Part shown: piece after piece, positions 33,916 through 42,218 of the stretch
Layout of the letters: each line of letters starts with the position of its first letter
How positions within the stretch are numbered: position 1 is the first letter of the stretch
Source of the DNA: Oryzias latipes
Lineage: Eukaryota; Chordata; Actinopteri; Beloniformes; Adrianichthyidae
Assembly: GCF_002234675.1 (NCBI RefSeq)
Contig: NC_019873.2
Coordinates: 12,660,235-12,724,234 of the forward strand
Direction: 5' to 3'
DNA length: 64,000 nt
Made by a program: the position numbers and the translations under genes
Notes under the pieces: generated by a model
What the model saw: only the letters and a program-made list of their open reading frames with translations
Database searches by the model: none
Told to the model about the DNA's origin: nothing

Positions 33916-34113
33916 AAGTCAAATTAAATAACCTAACTTCTATCAGTTTGTGTCTGCACTTGGATTCAGTTATCCACTCCCCTCTCCCAACAGCTCCTCT
34001 GTTAGAGTGCTCTAGTGGGACATTTATGATCTCTTGCCATGGTTACTTATCTCTTCCACCACAAACCACAGACAGGTGTGCTCCGGTCACACTCGTGGGG
34101 TTTGATGTTTCAG

Positions 34114-34266
34114 GACAGAAAGTAAGCTGACTGTCAGAGCTGCAGCTCAACAAGATCCAGAAGAACATGAAGGTGAGCACGGAAAGAGGCGAGACACTGA
34201 CCACAGACTTGATCATCTGCTGCACCGGACTCAAGATCAACTCTGCTGCCTATAGCTTGGGTCTCA
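34114..34266 (+). pseudogene. AIFM2 exon 7 remnant in unit B with in-frame stop
   Basis: This 153-bp block matches AIFM2 exon 7 (57680-57832) in full, including flanking AG and GTGAGTATG splice signals and intron sequence on both sides. The codon matching the functional CGA is TGA (34128-34130), so the copy is dead. Exons 5 and 6 are deleted: intron sequence matching about 57150 joins sequence matching about 57510. After about 34330 the copy jumps to sequence matching 62085 onward, so exons 8 and 9 are also gone. Confidence 0.9.
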
Positions 34267-34339
34267 GTGAGTATGCTGCACTTTCACTGACTGAACACAT
34301 GAGGGCAGCAGCTGCTCTTTGTCCTCATCACAGTGAGGA

Positions 34340-34780
34340 CAAATTACCTGCCTAAGGTGCCCTAAAGTTGTCGCCAAACTGAGAAGCTCTCTAAGAGGGT
34401 TGTTCCACTACCTGGACTCCATGGGGATGGCTGGGAAAGGTTTAAAATGATTTATTTTTGGACTAAATACATGTGCTCTTACACATCACATATGATTATG
34501 GGGGTTTTAGCTAAAATGAAAAAAGGGTTGTAACATAGTTACATAGTGTCTGCAGAGCGGCAGGAGTTCATTAGAAATTTACCTCTGAATTGTGGGCAAG
34601 ACTGTTGGCGCGGAGTAAGCCTGTCCCTACATCCTGACATTCATATGTTTACACACTCTCCCACTAAACCCCAACCTAGCATTACCTGTGCAACAAATAT
34701 GGCAAGCAGTATTGGAGCTATCAAGCTGTGACGTTTTGATCCAGATGCCAGCTCGCACAAAAAAAATAAAGACGTACATG
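34340..34780. other. Copy of sequence downstream of AIFM2 (unit B)
   Basis: It aligns with 62085-62520 in unit C (TTTATTTTTGGACTAAATA, TGACATTCATATGTTTACAC and others), and continues after the second Gypsy element at 40389-40610. It shows that the duplicated unit included AIFM2 and at least 3 kb beyond it. No gene is seen. Confidence 0.75.
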
Positions 34781-35603
34781 TGTTGTCTGGTGAAACCTTT
34801 TCCTGTCATTTTTTGCATGCTTTTGTGTTGAAGTTTGTTTTTGATGGAGGAAGTCTTCTCTGATTTTTGTTTGCATGTTTGTATGGTGGAGTTGGTTTTT
34901 GTGTTTTGTGTTGTTTCACCCCCATGAAGACTGAGTCCCAGATTGGACACACCTGGGTGTCCAATCAGTAAGCTGATGGCCCCACCCATAAAGCTGCACT
35001 GGCAGCAGGAGAAAGGAGGAAGAGCAGCTGGTAGCCGTTGAAGGACACAGCACTGGAGCAAACTGTGTGGCTGGAGCTGCAGTCGGTGTAGGAGTCTTCT
35101 CCAGGACAGGAGTGCCACAGCGCGACGTACACTCATAGGCAGGGTGAGGAGCCCTGCCGGTGTGTAGATGTTGGGAGGAACACCCCACCGCGCCTGCAAA
35201 GGGTGGACAAAGACAAGACTGTGGCTGACTGCAGGACCTGTCTCCCTGGTGTTTCATGGACTATTTCTTTTAATTATTTTAACAATGTTTTTATGAGGTC
35301 CCTCTTTAAAGTTTTTACTGTTTTTACTACCTTTTTAAACATTTGGTCTTAGTTATTTAGGTTTTAACCGTTCGGGCTTTGTCGTGTTGTGGCTGCATGT
35401 TTTTATTGGATTAAATTATTGCAGTTTAAAAAACAATTGTTCCTTGGGTTTTCTGTGTGGCGCTCTTTCCCTGGTCCTGAATCTTTTGGGTGTAGCAATT
35501 TAACCGGACCCCCCTATTTGGCAAAGGTGGGGCCTGACATAATTTTGGCGTTGTCGGCAGGACCAGGTTTTAAGAGTGCCCGCAGTAAACTACGGCACAT
35601 ATC

Positions 35604-36494
35604 ATGATGATGCCAGTGTACCCTGGGGCCCCTTGGCTCCCAAAATTTAAAGGTGTTGATGACGATGTAAAGTACTGTGAATGGAAAGAACAAATGTTAG
35701 GCTTGTTGGCTTCACAGGACCTGTCAGAAACCCGGAAAGTTGACATTTTATTGGGTGCGTTAGTCGGGGAGGCAAAACGACAAATTAATGTGCTGGAAGA
35801 TAATGAGAAGGATACAGTGCGGAAAATTGTTTTATATTTGGACTCATTATATGGGGATACAACCCCCATTCCTGTCTTAAAAGCTCAGTTTTTTAGATGC
35901 ACGCAAAGATCCGATGAACCAGTATCCTTGTATATCCTCCGGTTAAAAGAGCTGTATTGCAGGTTGCGGCCTTACGACCCTGATGATGCCCCCTCTGATG
36001 CAGCCTTAAAAGAGCAATTGCTGTTGGGACTGCAGGAGGGTCCTTCGGCCCAGGCCCTGAGGACTTATGCCAGACACAACCCAGACCAAGACTTTTCCTC
36101 TATCCGGAAAGAGGCTCTGCTATTGGACACTGACCGAGAGACTCTACAGCCTGAGGTAACATGCGCAGCAGTAAGTGGCCCATGCGCACCTCTGTCATCA
36201 CAGGACACCAGCTGGCGGGAGACTCTGAAACGAGAAATTATGGAGGATGTAAAAACGCAAATGTCCGGCCTCACACAGGAATTGCTTCGAGAGCTTAAGC
36301 CTCTTCTACAGCAACAGGTTGCAGAAAGACAACCCCCTTCCCAAGCCAAGAGGGGACGGCAACGACAACATCCAGCAGCAGCGATAAATCAATGGGATGA
36401 GCAAGGTAGACCCATTTGCCGCCTGTGTAAACAATCTGGTCACATTTCCAGGTTTTGTAGGACACCGACCACCTCACAGTCACCGTTAAACTAG
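35604..36494 (+). CDS. Gypsy Gag polyprotein
   Basis: 296 residues. It is the structural polyprotein that assembles the cytoplasmic retrotransposon particle. The N-terminal two thirds look like a capsid-type domain (APWLPKFKG, LGALVGEAKRQINVL, LYILRLKELYCRLRPYD). The C terminus is basic and carries one CCHC zinc knuckle (CRLCKQSGHISRFC), which would bind element RNA. The frame ends at TAG 36492-36494, immediately after a slippery-type heptamer. The next ORF is in the -1 frame, so Gag-Pro is probably made by frameshifting. The start is the first ATG after the 5' LTR region in a three-Met run. Confidence 0.85.
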   Translation: MMMPVYPGAPWLPKFKGVDDDVKYCEWKEQMLGLLASQDLSETRKVDILLGALVGEAKRQINVLEDNEKDTVRKIVLYLDSLYGDTTPIPVLKAQFFRCTQRSDEPVSLYILRLKELYCRLRPYDPDDAPSDAALKEQLLLGLQEGPSAQALRTYARHNPDQDFSSIRKEALLLDTDRETLQPEVTCAAVSGPCAPLSSQDTSWRETLKREIMEDVKTQMSGLTQELLRELKPLLQQQVAERQPPSQAKRGRQRQHPAAAINQWDEQGRPICRLCKQSGHISRFCRTPTTSQSPLN

Positions 36495-37297
36495 ACATCC
36501 CTGCTGCTGAGGTCCAAGGGGCAGAGATTGGACCCATGGTGGAAAAGAGGGCCCCAGAGGCTGTCATTGGTGACTGTCCCAATATTCGTGTGGGTATAGA
36601 GGGAGTGGAGCTGACCGGACTACTCGATACAGGGTCCCAGGTGACATTAATGCAGCAAAGTCTCTTCGAGCAGCATTTTACCCCAGCTAAGCTAGGGAAG
36701 GTCCCTGTAGTTTTTCAGTTGCGGGCGGCCAATGGTCTCGAAATCCCTTACACTAACTATGCAGTGTTAGATTTCGTGATAGAAGGTATTGAGATACCTG
36801 CACGTGGGGTTGTGATTGTAGAGGATGGTAATTGCTCGCACCCCCTTATTGTTGGGATGAGTGTTGTGGCTGCTTGCTGGGACACCCTTTTTAACTGGCC
36901 AGCTAGACACACTGCCCCCCCACCAGACTTGCAGAAGCAAAAGGCGTGGAGAGATGCTTTTGGCACATGCCGGAAAGTCAGGGCCACCATGGCAGCGGAT
37001 GGATTCTTGGGATCTGTACGGCCAGACAGCCGGCACCCCATTAAAATCCCCCCAAGAGGCGAATTGTTGGTGCAGGGACGAGCTCAGATGGGCCCCGGGG
37101 GGACGGACTACTGCGCGTTAGTTGAAGCAGGGCCTAAAATGCAAAATATTGATGCGGCTAGGACGCTTGCTGTGGTTAAGAATGGCAGAGTCCCAGTGAG
37201 GCTTTTAAACCCACATCCTTACCCGGTTAGCATAGGTCGCTACCAGGAGCTGGGCAAGCTCTATCACGTAGAAGACGTGGATGTCCACGAGATCTGA
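36461..37297 (+). CDS. Gypsy protease region (-1 frame to gag)
   Basis: The frame is open from 36461; the first ATG is 36536. It contains the aspartic protease active site LLDTGSQVTLM and a second protease-like hydrophobic segment (HPLIVGMSVV). After this comes a long linker typical of the protease-RT spacer. The protease would cleave the Gag and Pol polyproteins. The frame stops at TGA 37295-37297, while the pol frame has been open since 37231, so a second -1 shift or an old indel separates protease from RT. I see no clear slippery heptamer in that overlap. Confidence 0.75.
   Translation, partial: DTDHLTVTVKLDIPAAEVQGAEIGPMVEKRAPEAVIGDCPNIRVGIEGVELTGLLDTGSQVTLMQQSLFEQHFTPAKLGKVPVVFQLRAANGLEIPYTNYAVLDFVIEGIEIPARGVVIVEDGNCSHPLIVGMSVVAACWDTLFNWPARHTAPPPDLQKQKAWRDAFGTCRKVRATMAADGFLGSVRPDSRHPIKIPPRGELLVQGRAQMGPGGTDYCALVEAGPKMQNIDAARTLAVVKNGRVPVRLLNPHPYPVSIGRYQELGKLYHVEDVDVHEI
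36485..36491 (+). promoter_or_regulatory. Candidate -1 ribosomal frameshift site at gag end
   Basis: GTTAAAC is read in the gag frame as G TTA AAC, directly followed by the gag stop TAG. A -1 slip gives GTT AAA CTA, exactly the protease frame, which is open from 36461. It resembles the X XXY YYZ class except for G at the first position. Confidence 0.6.
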
Positions 37298-37299
37298 GC

Positions 37300-40041
37300 T
37301 TGGCTACTAAATGTGACTCTGTCGTTGAAGTCCGTCTGGTGGATACAGCAGCTGTAGATGGCCAAAAGTCATCCACAGAGGTGGATGCACCCATCGATCA
37401 GTCACACCTCACAGAGGATCAACAGAAGGACCTACAGAGCTTGCTGCAAAAGTGGGCAAAGGTATTTGCACAACACGATGAAGACTTTGGGCACACTGAT
37501 TCGGTGCAGCATACTATACATCCAGGGGATGCGCCACCGATTAAAGAACGTTACCGACCACTCCCTCCTACAATGTACCGAGAAATGAAGATATTACTGG
37601 CTGACATGCTTGAAAAAGGAGTGATTAGAGACAGTTGTAGCCCGTGGGCTGCCCCTATTGTGCTGGTCCGAAAAAAGAATGGCAGCTTGAGATTCTGCGT
37701 GGACTACAGAAAGTTAAATGCTGTCACTCACAAAGATGCCTTCCCCCTTCCCAGGATTGAGGAGACCTTAACCAACTTGACACATGCTGAGTGGTTTTCT
37801 ACTCTCTATTTGGCCAGTGGTTATTGGCAGGTTGCCATGGACGCCAAAGATCGCGAAAAGACTGCTTTTACCACACCACTTGGCCTCTTCGAGTTTAACC
37901 GTATGCCTTTTGGACTCTGTAATGCACCAGCGACCTTCCAGCGCCTGATGCAACAGTGTTTGAGCAGACAACTGTCAGAGTCTCTATTGGTGTACTTGGA
38001 CGATATCATCATCTACTCACCTGATTTCTCCTCACACTTGCAGGACTTGGAAAGCGTGTTCGAAAAACTGTGGTACCATGGCTCAAAGCTGCGCCTGGAT
38101 AAATGCAAGCTGCTGCAACAGGAGGTAAAGTTTTTGGGCCATATAGTGGACCGAAAAGGGGTTAAGCCAGATCCAGAGAAAACTTCAGCTGTTCAAGACT
38201 GGCCACCTCCTACTACCATAAGGCCGGTGCGACCATTCCTGAAACTAGCTGGTTACTATTGGCGCTTTGTGTCTAACATTGCAAAAATTGCACGCCCATT
38301 AAACCAGCTATTGACAGGCATTCCAGCCAGTAAAAAGACCGAAGCCAGGGGAGTGTGTTGGTCTACAGACTGTCAAGAAGCATTTGACACACTGAAAACT
38401 GCCTTAACGCAAGCACCCATTTTAGCTTATGCAGACTACTCATTACCTTTCCTTGTTTATACGGATGCCAGTCATCAAGGGCTGGGTGCGGTTTTAGCGC
38501 AGGTTCAAGAGGGACGAGAACGGGTGATAGCCTACGCTAGTCGTAGTCTTCATCCAAGTGAAAGAAATGACGCCAACTATAGTTCCTTCAAACTTGAACT
38601 CCTGGCTCTTAAGTGGGCTGTGACAGAAAAGTTCAGAGATTACCTGGTTGGAGCAAAGTTCACGGTGTTCACAGATAACAACCCAGTTGCTCACCTGCAG
38701 ACTGCACATCTAGGTGCGACCGAACAGCGATGGGTTGCACAGTTGGCTTCGTTCGACTATGAAGTAAAGTATCGGCCTGGGAAGAGCAATGCCAATGCGG
38801 ACTCACTGTCAAGGAATCCAAGTAGCACCTTGCCAACACAGCCCCAGACAGGGGAGATGGAGATGGCTCCAGTGACATTGGCAATCGAGCTGGCCCCAGA
38901 AGGGAGCGGAGCAGAGATCGGTGGACCTGAGTGGCAGGAGACCCAAGCGGCTGATCTGGACATACAAGCAGTGAAGAGGTATGTGGAGACTCAAACCATG
39001 CCAAGTAAGCCAGAACGTCTGGCATTATCCCTCGGGGCCCGCCAGTTGTTGCAACAACACAAGAAATTGAAAATGCGAGACAAAATACTCTGTCGTCGAA
39101 CCATTAACCCATTTACACACGAGTTGAGTTTCCAGATTGTCTGTCCACGCGCCAAGAGTCACAAAGTGTGGAAGAGGATGCATGAGGCTGCTGCACACGC
39201 TGGCGTTGACCGAACTCTGACTCGACTGCGTCAACTATTCTTCTGGCCTAACATGGAACAAGAGGTGCGTCAGTTCCATCGACGTTGTGTCGCCTGTAGC
39301 CTGCAAAAAGAGCAAGCAGAACCTAGGGCCCCGTTAAATCCTATTACAGTCTCATACCCACTTGAAATAGTGGGTATTGATTTTCTTTCGTTGGGTCGAC
39401 CTGCAGATACTTACCCAAATATTTTGGTTGTAACCGACTTGTTCACCCGATTTGCCTGGGCTATCCCTACACGGGACCAGACGGCTCAGACTACTGTTAA
39501 GGCCCTTTGGACTAAGGTTATTCAGCCTTTTGGCTGCCCGGCTAGATTCCATTCAGACCAGGGACCCAATTTTGAGTCGGCGCTTATGAAAGAACTGTGT
39601 GAAACTTATGGCATAGCGAAAAGTCGCACCACACCGTACCACCCTGCCGGGAACGGCGGCGTGGAGCGACTTAACCAGACTTTGTTGGGAATGCTTCGTT
39701 CACTGGAGGTCTCAAAGCAAGACCGCTGGCATGAGTATTTACCGGAACTCTTACATGCTTACAATAATACCATGCACAGCGTGACGGGCTATACCCCTGC
39801 GTTTCTCATGTTTGGTAGGCATTTGAGGCTACCAGTAGATGTAGCGCTGGATGTGAGCCCTCAACAGACGAGGCATAACTTGGGTGGCTGGGTAGCTGAC
39901 CATCAAAAAAGGCTCTCATTTGCCTACAGTTTAGTCAGAAAAAGAGTAGACAAGGCCACATCTAAAAGTAAACGGTTTTATGACAAGAGGGCGAATGCTC
40001 TGCCACTGGCGCCCGGGGAGCGTGTGTGGGTCAGAGACTGA
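37300..40041 (+). CDS. Gypsy Pol: RT, RNase H, integrase (truncated C terminus)
   Basis: The frame is uninterrupted for 913 codons; its first codon here is TTG, so translation probably enters from upstream. Reverse transcriptase has FCVDYRKLNAVT, MPFGLCNAPATFQ and the catalytic VYLDDIIIYS. RNase H follows (VYTDASHQGLGAVLAQ, with later Glu and Asp residues in LELLALKW and FTDNN). Integrase has an HHCC zinc region (HAGVDRTL, CVACSLQK) and the DDE triad (VGIDFLSLG, FHSDQGPNFES, GGVERLNQTL). Domain order is the standard Ty3/Gypsy one. The protein ends abruptly at GERVWVRD followed by TGA, created where the deletion joins the 3' LTR. The integrase C-terminal domain is therefore missing. Confidence 0.88.
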   Translation: MATKCDSVVEVRLVDTAAVDGQKSSTEVDAPIDQSHLTEDQQKDLQSLLQKWAKVFAQHDEDFGHTDSVQHTIHPGDAPPIKERYRPLPPTMYREMKILLADMLEKGVIRDSCSPWAAPIVLVRKKNGSLRFCVDYRKLNAVTHKDAFPLPRIEETLTNLTHAEWFSTLYLASGYWQVAMDAKDREKTAFTTPLGLFEFNRMPFGLCNAPATFQRLMQQCLSRQLSESLLVYLDDIIIYSPDFSSHLQDLESVFEKLWYHGSKLRLDKCKLLQQEVKFLGHIVDRKGVKPDPEKTSAVQDWPPPTTIRPVRPFLKLAGYYWRFVSNIAKIARPLNQLLTGIPASKKTEARGVCWSTDCQEAFDTLKTALTQAPILAYADYSLPFLVYTDASHQGLGAVLAQVQEGRERVIAYASRSLHPSERNDANYSSFKLELLALKWAVTEKFRDYLVGAKFTVFTDNNPVAHLQTAHLGATEQRWVAQLASFDYEVKYRPGKSNANADSLSRNPSSTLPTQPQTGEMEMAPVTLAIELAPEGSGAEIGGPEWQETQAADLDIQAVKRYVETQTMPSKPERLALSLGARQLLQQHKKLKMRDKILCRRTINPFTHELSFQIVCPRAKSHKVWKRMHEAAAHAGVDRTLTRLRQLFFWPNMEQEVRQFHRRCVACSLQKEQAEPRAPLNPITVSYPLEIVGIDFLSLGRPADTYPNILVVTDLFTRFAWAIPTRDQTAQTTVKALWTKVIQPFGCPARFHSDQGPNFESALMKELCETYGIAKSRTTPYHPAGNGGVERLNQTLLGMLRSLEVSKQDRWHEYLPELLHAYNNTMHSVTGYTPAFLMFGRHLRLPVDVALDVSPQQTRHNLGGWVADHQKRLSFAYSLVRKRVDKATSKSKRFYDKRANALPLAPGERVWVRD

Positions 40042-40388
40042 CCTGCAAAGGGTGGACAAAGACAAGACTGTGGCTGACTGCAGGACCTGTCTCCCTGGTG
40101 TTTCATGGACTATTTCTTTTAATTATTTTAACAATGTTTTTATGAGGTCCCTCTTTAAAGTTTTTACTGTTTTTACTACCTTTTTAAACATTTGGTCTTA
40201 GTTATTTAGGTTTTAACCGTTCGGGCTTTGTCGTGTTGTGGCTGCATGTTTTTATTGGATTAAATTATTGCAGTTTAAAAAACAATTGTTCCTTGGGTTT
40301 TCTGTGTGGCGCTCTTTCCCTGGTCCTGAATCTTTTGGGTGTAGCAATTTAACCGGACCCCCCTATTTGGCAAAGGCGGGGCCTGACA

Positions 40389-40610
40389 CATGAATCTATT
40401 TGTCTGCAAGTGGATGCATCCGAATGGAGCAGAACAGAGAGCCTGTGGCTTTCCAACTGTAGCACCTACATCACTACAAGCTTTTTCCAACGGCCTTTTT
40501 TCATTTGCTCCTGATTTACAACAATTTGAAAAAAAGAAATTCTCAGAAATCCAGTTTAGACCTTTTTTTTGTTAATATACTGTATGAACATGCTAAAAAC
40601 ACCAAAAATG
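40389..40610. other. Continuation of AIFM2-downstream copy (unit B)
   Basis: It aligns with 62521-62663 followed by 63933-64000, skipping the 1.27-kb GC-rich insertion of unit C. It is therefore the unoccupied site for that insertion. No gene is seen. Confidence 0.75.
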
Positions 40611-40864
40611 GGATTTTCATTTGGACATGGCCTCGAAGACCATGATTAACCAAAATGAAGTAGGACAGCACACTAACCAGTTTGTTCTGCTCACCTCAAC
40701 AACATACCGAAAATGGGCGATTTGGTAGGAGAAAATTAGAGTTATGTTGCGTCCATCCATCTGCCAATCAAAGAACTCACCCCTAAAAAACACATTTAGC
40801 CCTGACAAAATTTATATTAATGATTTTTACAAATCAAGATTTACTAACCTCCACTAATGTAGCC

Positions 40865-41480
40865 AAGAAGGGGCCCAAGCCAGGGTCTCATTGTGCCGGT
40901 TCCAAGCCCAGATAAAAATGGAGGGTTGTGTTCGTGAGGGCAGTAAAATCTTTGCCATACCAAATATGCCAATCAGACCTACGATATTCATACCAGATCG
41001 GTCGAAGCCCGGTTAACAACGATCGTAATCAGTGCTCTACACCAACAGGGTGTCGGTGGGAATTGGACTTTTGTGGGTCTAAGAAAGAGAGGAGGAAGGC
41101 ACATTTGTAGGGAAAGAGAGAAGAGGAAAGTCACCAGTGTTAGACTGATAGGAACTTTGAATGTTGGAACTATGACAGGAAAAGATAGAGAGTTAGTTGA
41201 CACGATGCAAAGGAGGAAGGTAGACATACAGTGTCTAGGAGACCGGGTGGAAAGGTGGCACAGATAAAAGCTTAGGAGCATGGGCCACGTTGTTCTATCA
41301 TGGTGGAGATGGGAAGAGAAATGGAGGAGTTATCTCAATAGAGGAGTTTGTTAGGAGTGTTTTGGAGGTAAAAAGAGAGTGAGAGTGTTTTTAGAGAGCG
41401 TCAGACGGTGGTATGTAAGATGACTCTGGTGATGAAGAAGAGGAAGGAAGAAAGAAAGAAAGAAAGAAAGATTTTTTTGA
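40865..41480 (+). pseudogene. RTE-type LINE 5' fragment (endonuclease, CFDP2-like)
   Basis: It begins with the GC-poor 5' region typical of these elements (ACCAGATCGGTCGAAGCCCG, ACCAACAGGGTG). It then encodes KVTSVRLIGTLNVGTMTGK and VDTMQRRKVDIQCLG, the N-terminal part of the exonuclease-endonuclease-phosphatase domain found in RTE LINEs and in craniofacial development protein 2-like proteins. Frameshifts follow, and it ends in a (GAAA)n microsatellite at about 41440-41470. It is a truncated, inactive fragment. Confidence 0.7.
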
Positions 41481-41486
41481 TTTTTA

Positions 41487-42216
41487 CAAAATGTTAAAAA
41501 ACAAGGGTTCTTCGAGTATCCACAGTCCGGGAGTGGCATCCTGAGCACGGATAAACTTTAGAGCTCTCCAGGCTTCAAGAACTGAACTATAAAAAGGAGA
41601 GTGACCACTTAAATCTAGATGCCCTCTGGTCAAAAGGAAGAGCTGCTTGTCATAGCCAAGACCTCCCGCTCTTCTTAGGAGGATTCTGGCAGTGTTGAGC
41701 CATCGCATGCCGCTGTGTGTTATAGATCTGAAAACACTCATTAAGGGCGGTGACATCATCTTGATTGGTCAAAAACACAGTGACATCGTCGGCGTAGGCA
41801 CTCACTACCAATGAAGAAGCCATCCCACCCAAACCTGGCAAAGAAACCCCGCTCATCTTAAGTCGTAGTCTACACAAGAGAGGTTCAATGGCCAAAACAT
41901 ACAGCAGTCCAGAAATAGGACAGCCTTGGCGTTTACCATGGGAAACTGGAAAAGGTCTACTAACACCGCCACCAACCTTCACCAAACACTCAGCACTATT
42001 ATAGAGCAGTTTCACCCAATAAAGAAAAATCCCACCAAACCCAAAGGTACTTAAAGTAGAAAACAAGTAGGTGTGGTCTACTCTGTCAAAAGCTTTTTCT
42101 TGGTCTGAAGAAATTTTTCCACAGTGAAACTTAGCTTCGGTGCACAAGTCAAAAGCATCCCTCATAAGAAAGAGGTCGTCCATAATGTGTCTGTCAGGGA
42201 CACAATACATCTGGTC
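41487..42216 (-). pseudogene. Tx1/L1-group LINE reverse transcriptase fragment
   Basis: The minus-strand frame 42210-41650 has DRHIMDDLFLMRDAFDLC, SSDQEKAFDRVDHTYL, GKRQGCPISGLLYVLAIEPL and the catalytic VSAYADDVTVF. This matches Tx1-type (L1 group) reverse transcriptases. The C-terminal part continues in another frame (GLGYDKQLFLLTRG, WRALKFIRAQDATPG), so at least one frameshift is present. Its 5' boundary coincides with the start of unit B tail sequence at 42219. Confidence 0.8.
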
Positions 42217-42218
42217 TG

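Larger units (their letters stand above)
31919..33992 (+). mobile_element. Chromodomain Ty3/Gypsy retrotransposon, internally deleted
   Basis: The element is bounded by TG...CA ends (TGTTGTGGTTCTG to CTCTCCCAACA) and by the 5-bp target duplication GCTCC (31914-31918 and 33993-33997). It sits in the intron that follows the AIFM2 exon 4 remnant. The 3' LTR is 33509-33992 (484 bp), preceded by a purine-rich G8 tract. The 5' LTR is cut short at about 32161, where the sequence jumps into late pol. Gag, protease, RT and most of RNase H are gone. Over about 225 shared bases the two LTRs show one obvious difference, so the insertion looks young. Confidence 0.9.
34781..40388 (+). mobile_element. Ty3/Gypsy retrotransposon with gag-pro-pol, 3' part deleted
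   Basis: It is flanked by the 4-bp target duplication CATG (34777-34780 and 40389-40392). Removing it restores alignment with 62505-62530. The 5' LTR is 34781-35539 (TGTTGTCTGG to GGCCTGACA, 759 bp). The 3' LTR survives only as 40042-40388 (347 bp), which matches 35193-35539 with one visible difference (GGTGGGG against GGCGGGG). A deletion removed the end of integrase, the polypurine tract and the first 412 bases of the 3' LTR. Near-identity of the LTRs indicates a recent insertion. A possible primer-binding site starts TGGCGTTGTCGGCAGG at 35546. Confidence 0.92.

Noticed and set aside
33696-33927. Repetitive proteins (WKAGRQAD-type and CLPACLP-type)
   Set aside because: They are products of the CTGC tandem repeat in the 3' LTR.
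34627-35257. Antisense 190- and 113-codon frames in the 5' LTR region
   Set aside because: They lie opposite the Gypsy LTR and host flank, cross the insertion boundary and match nothing.
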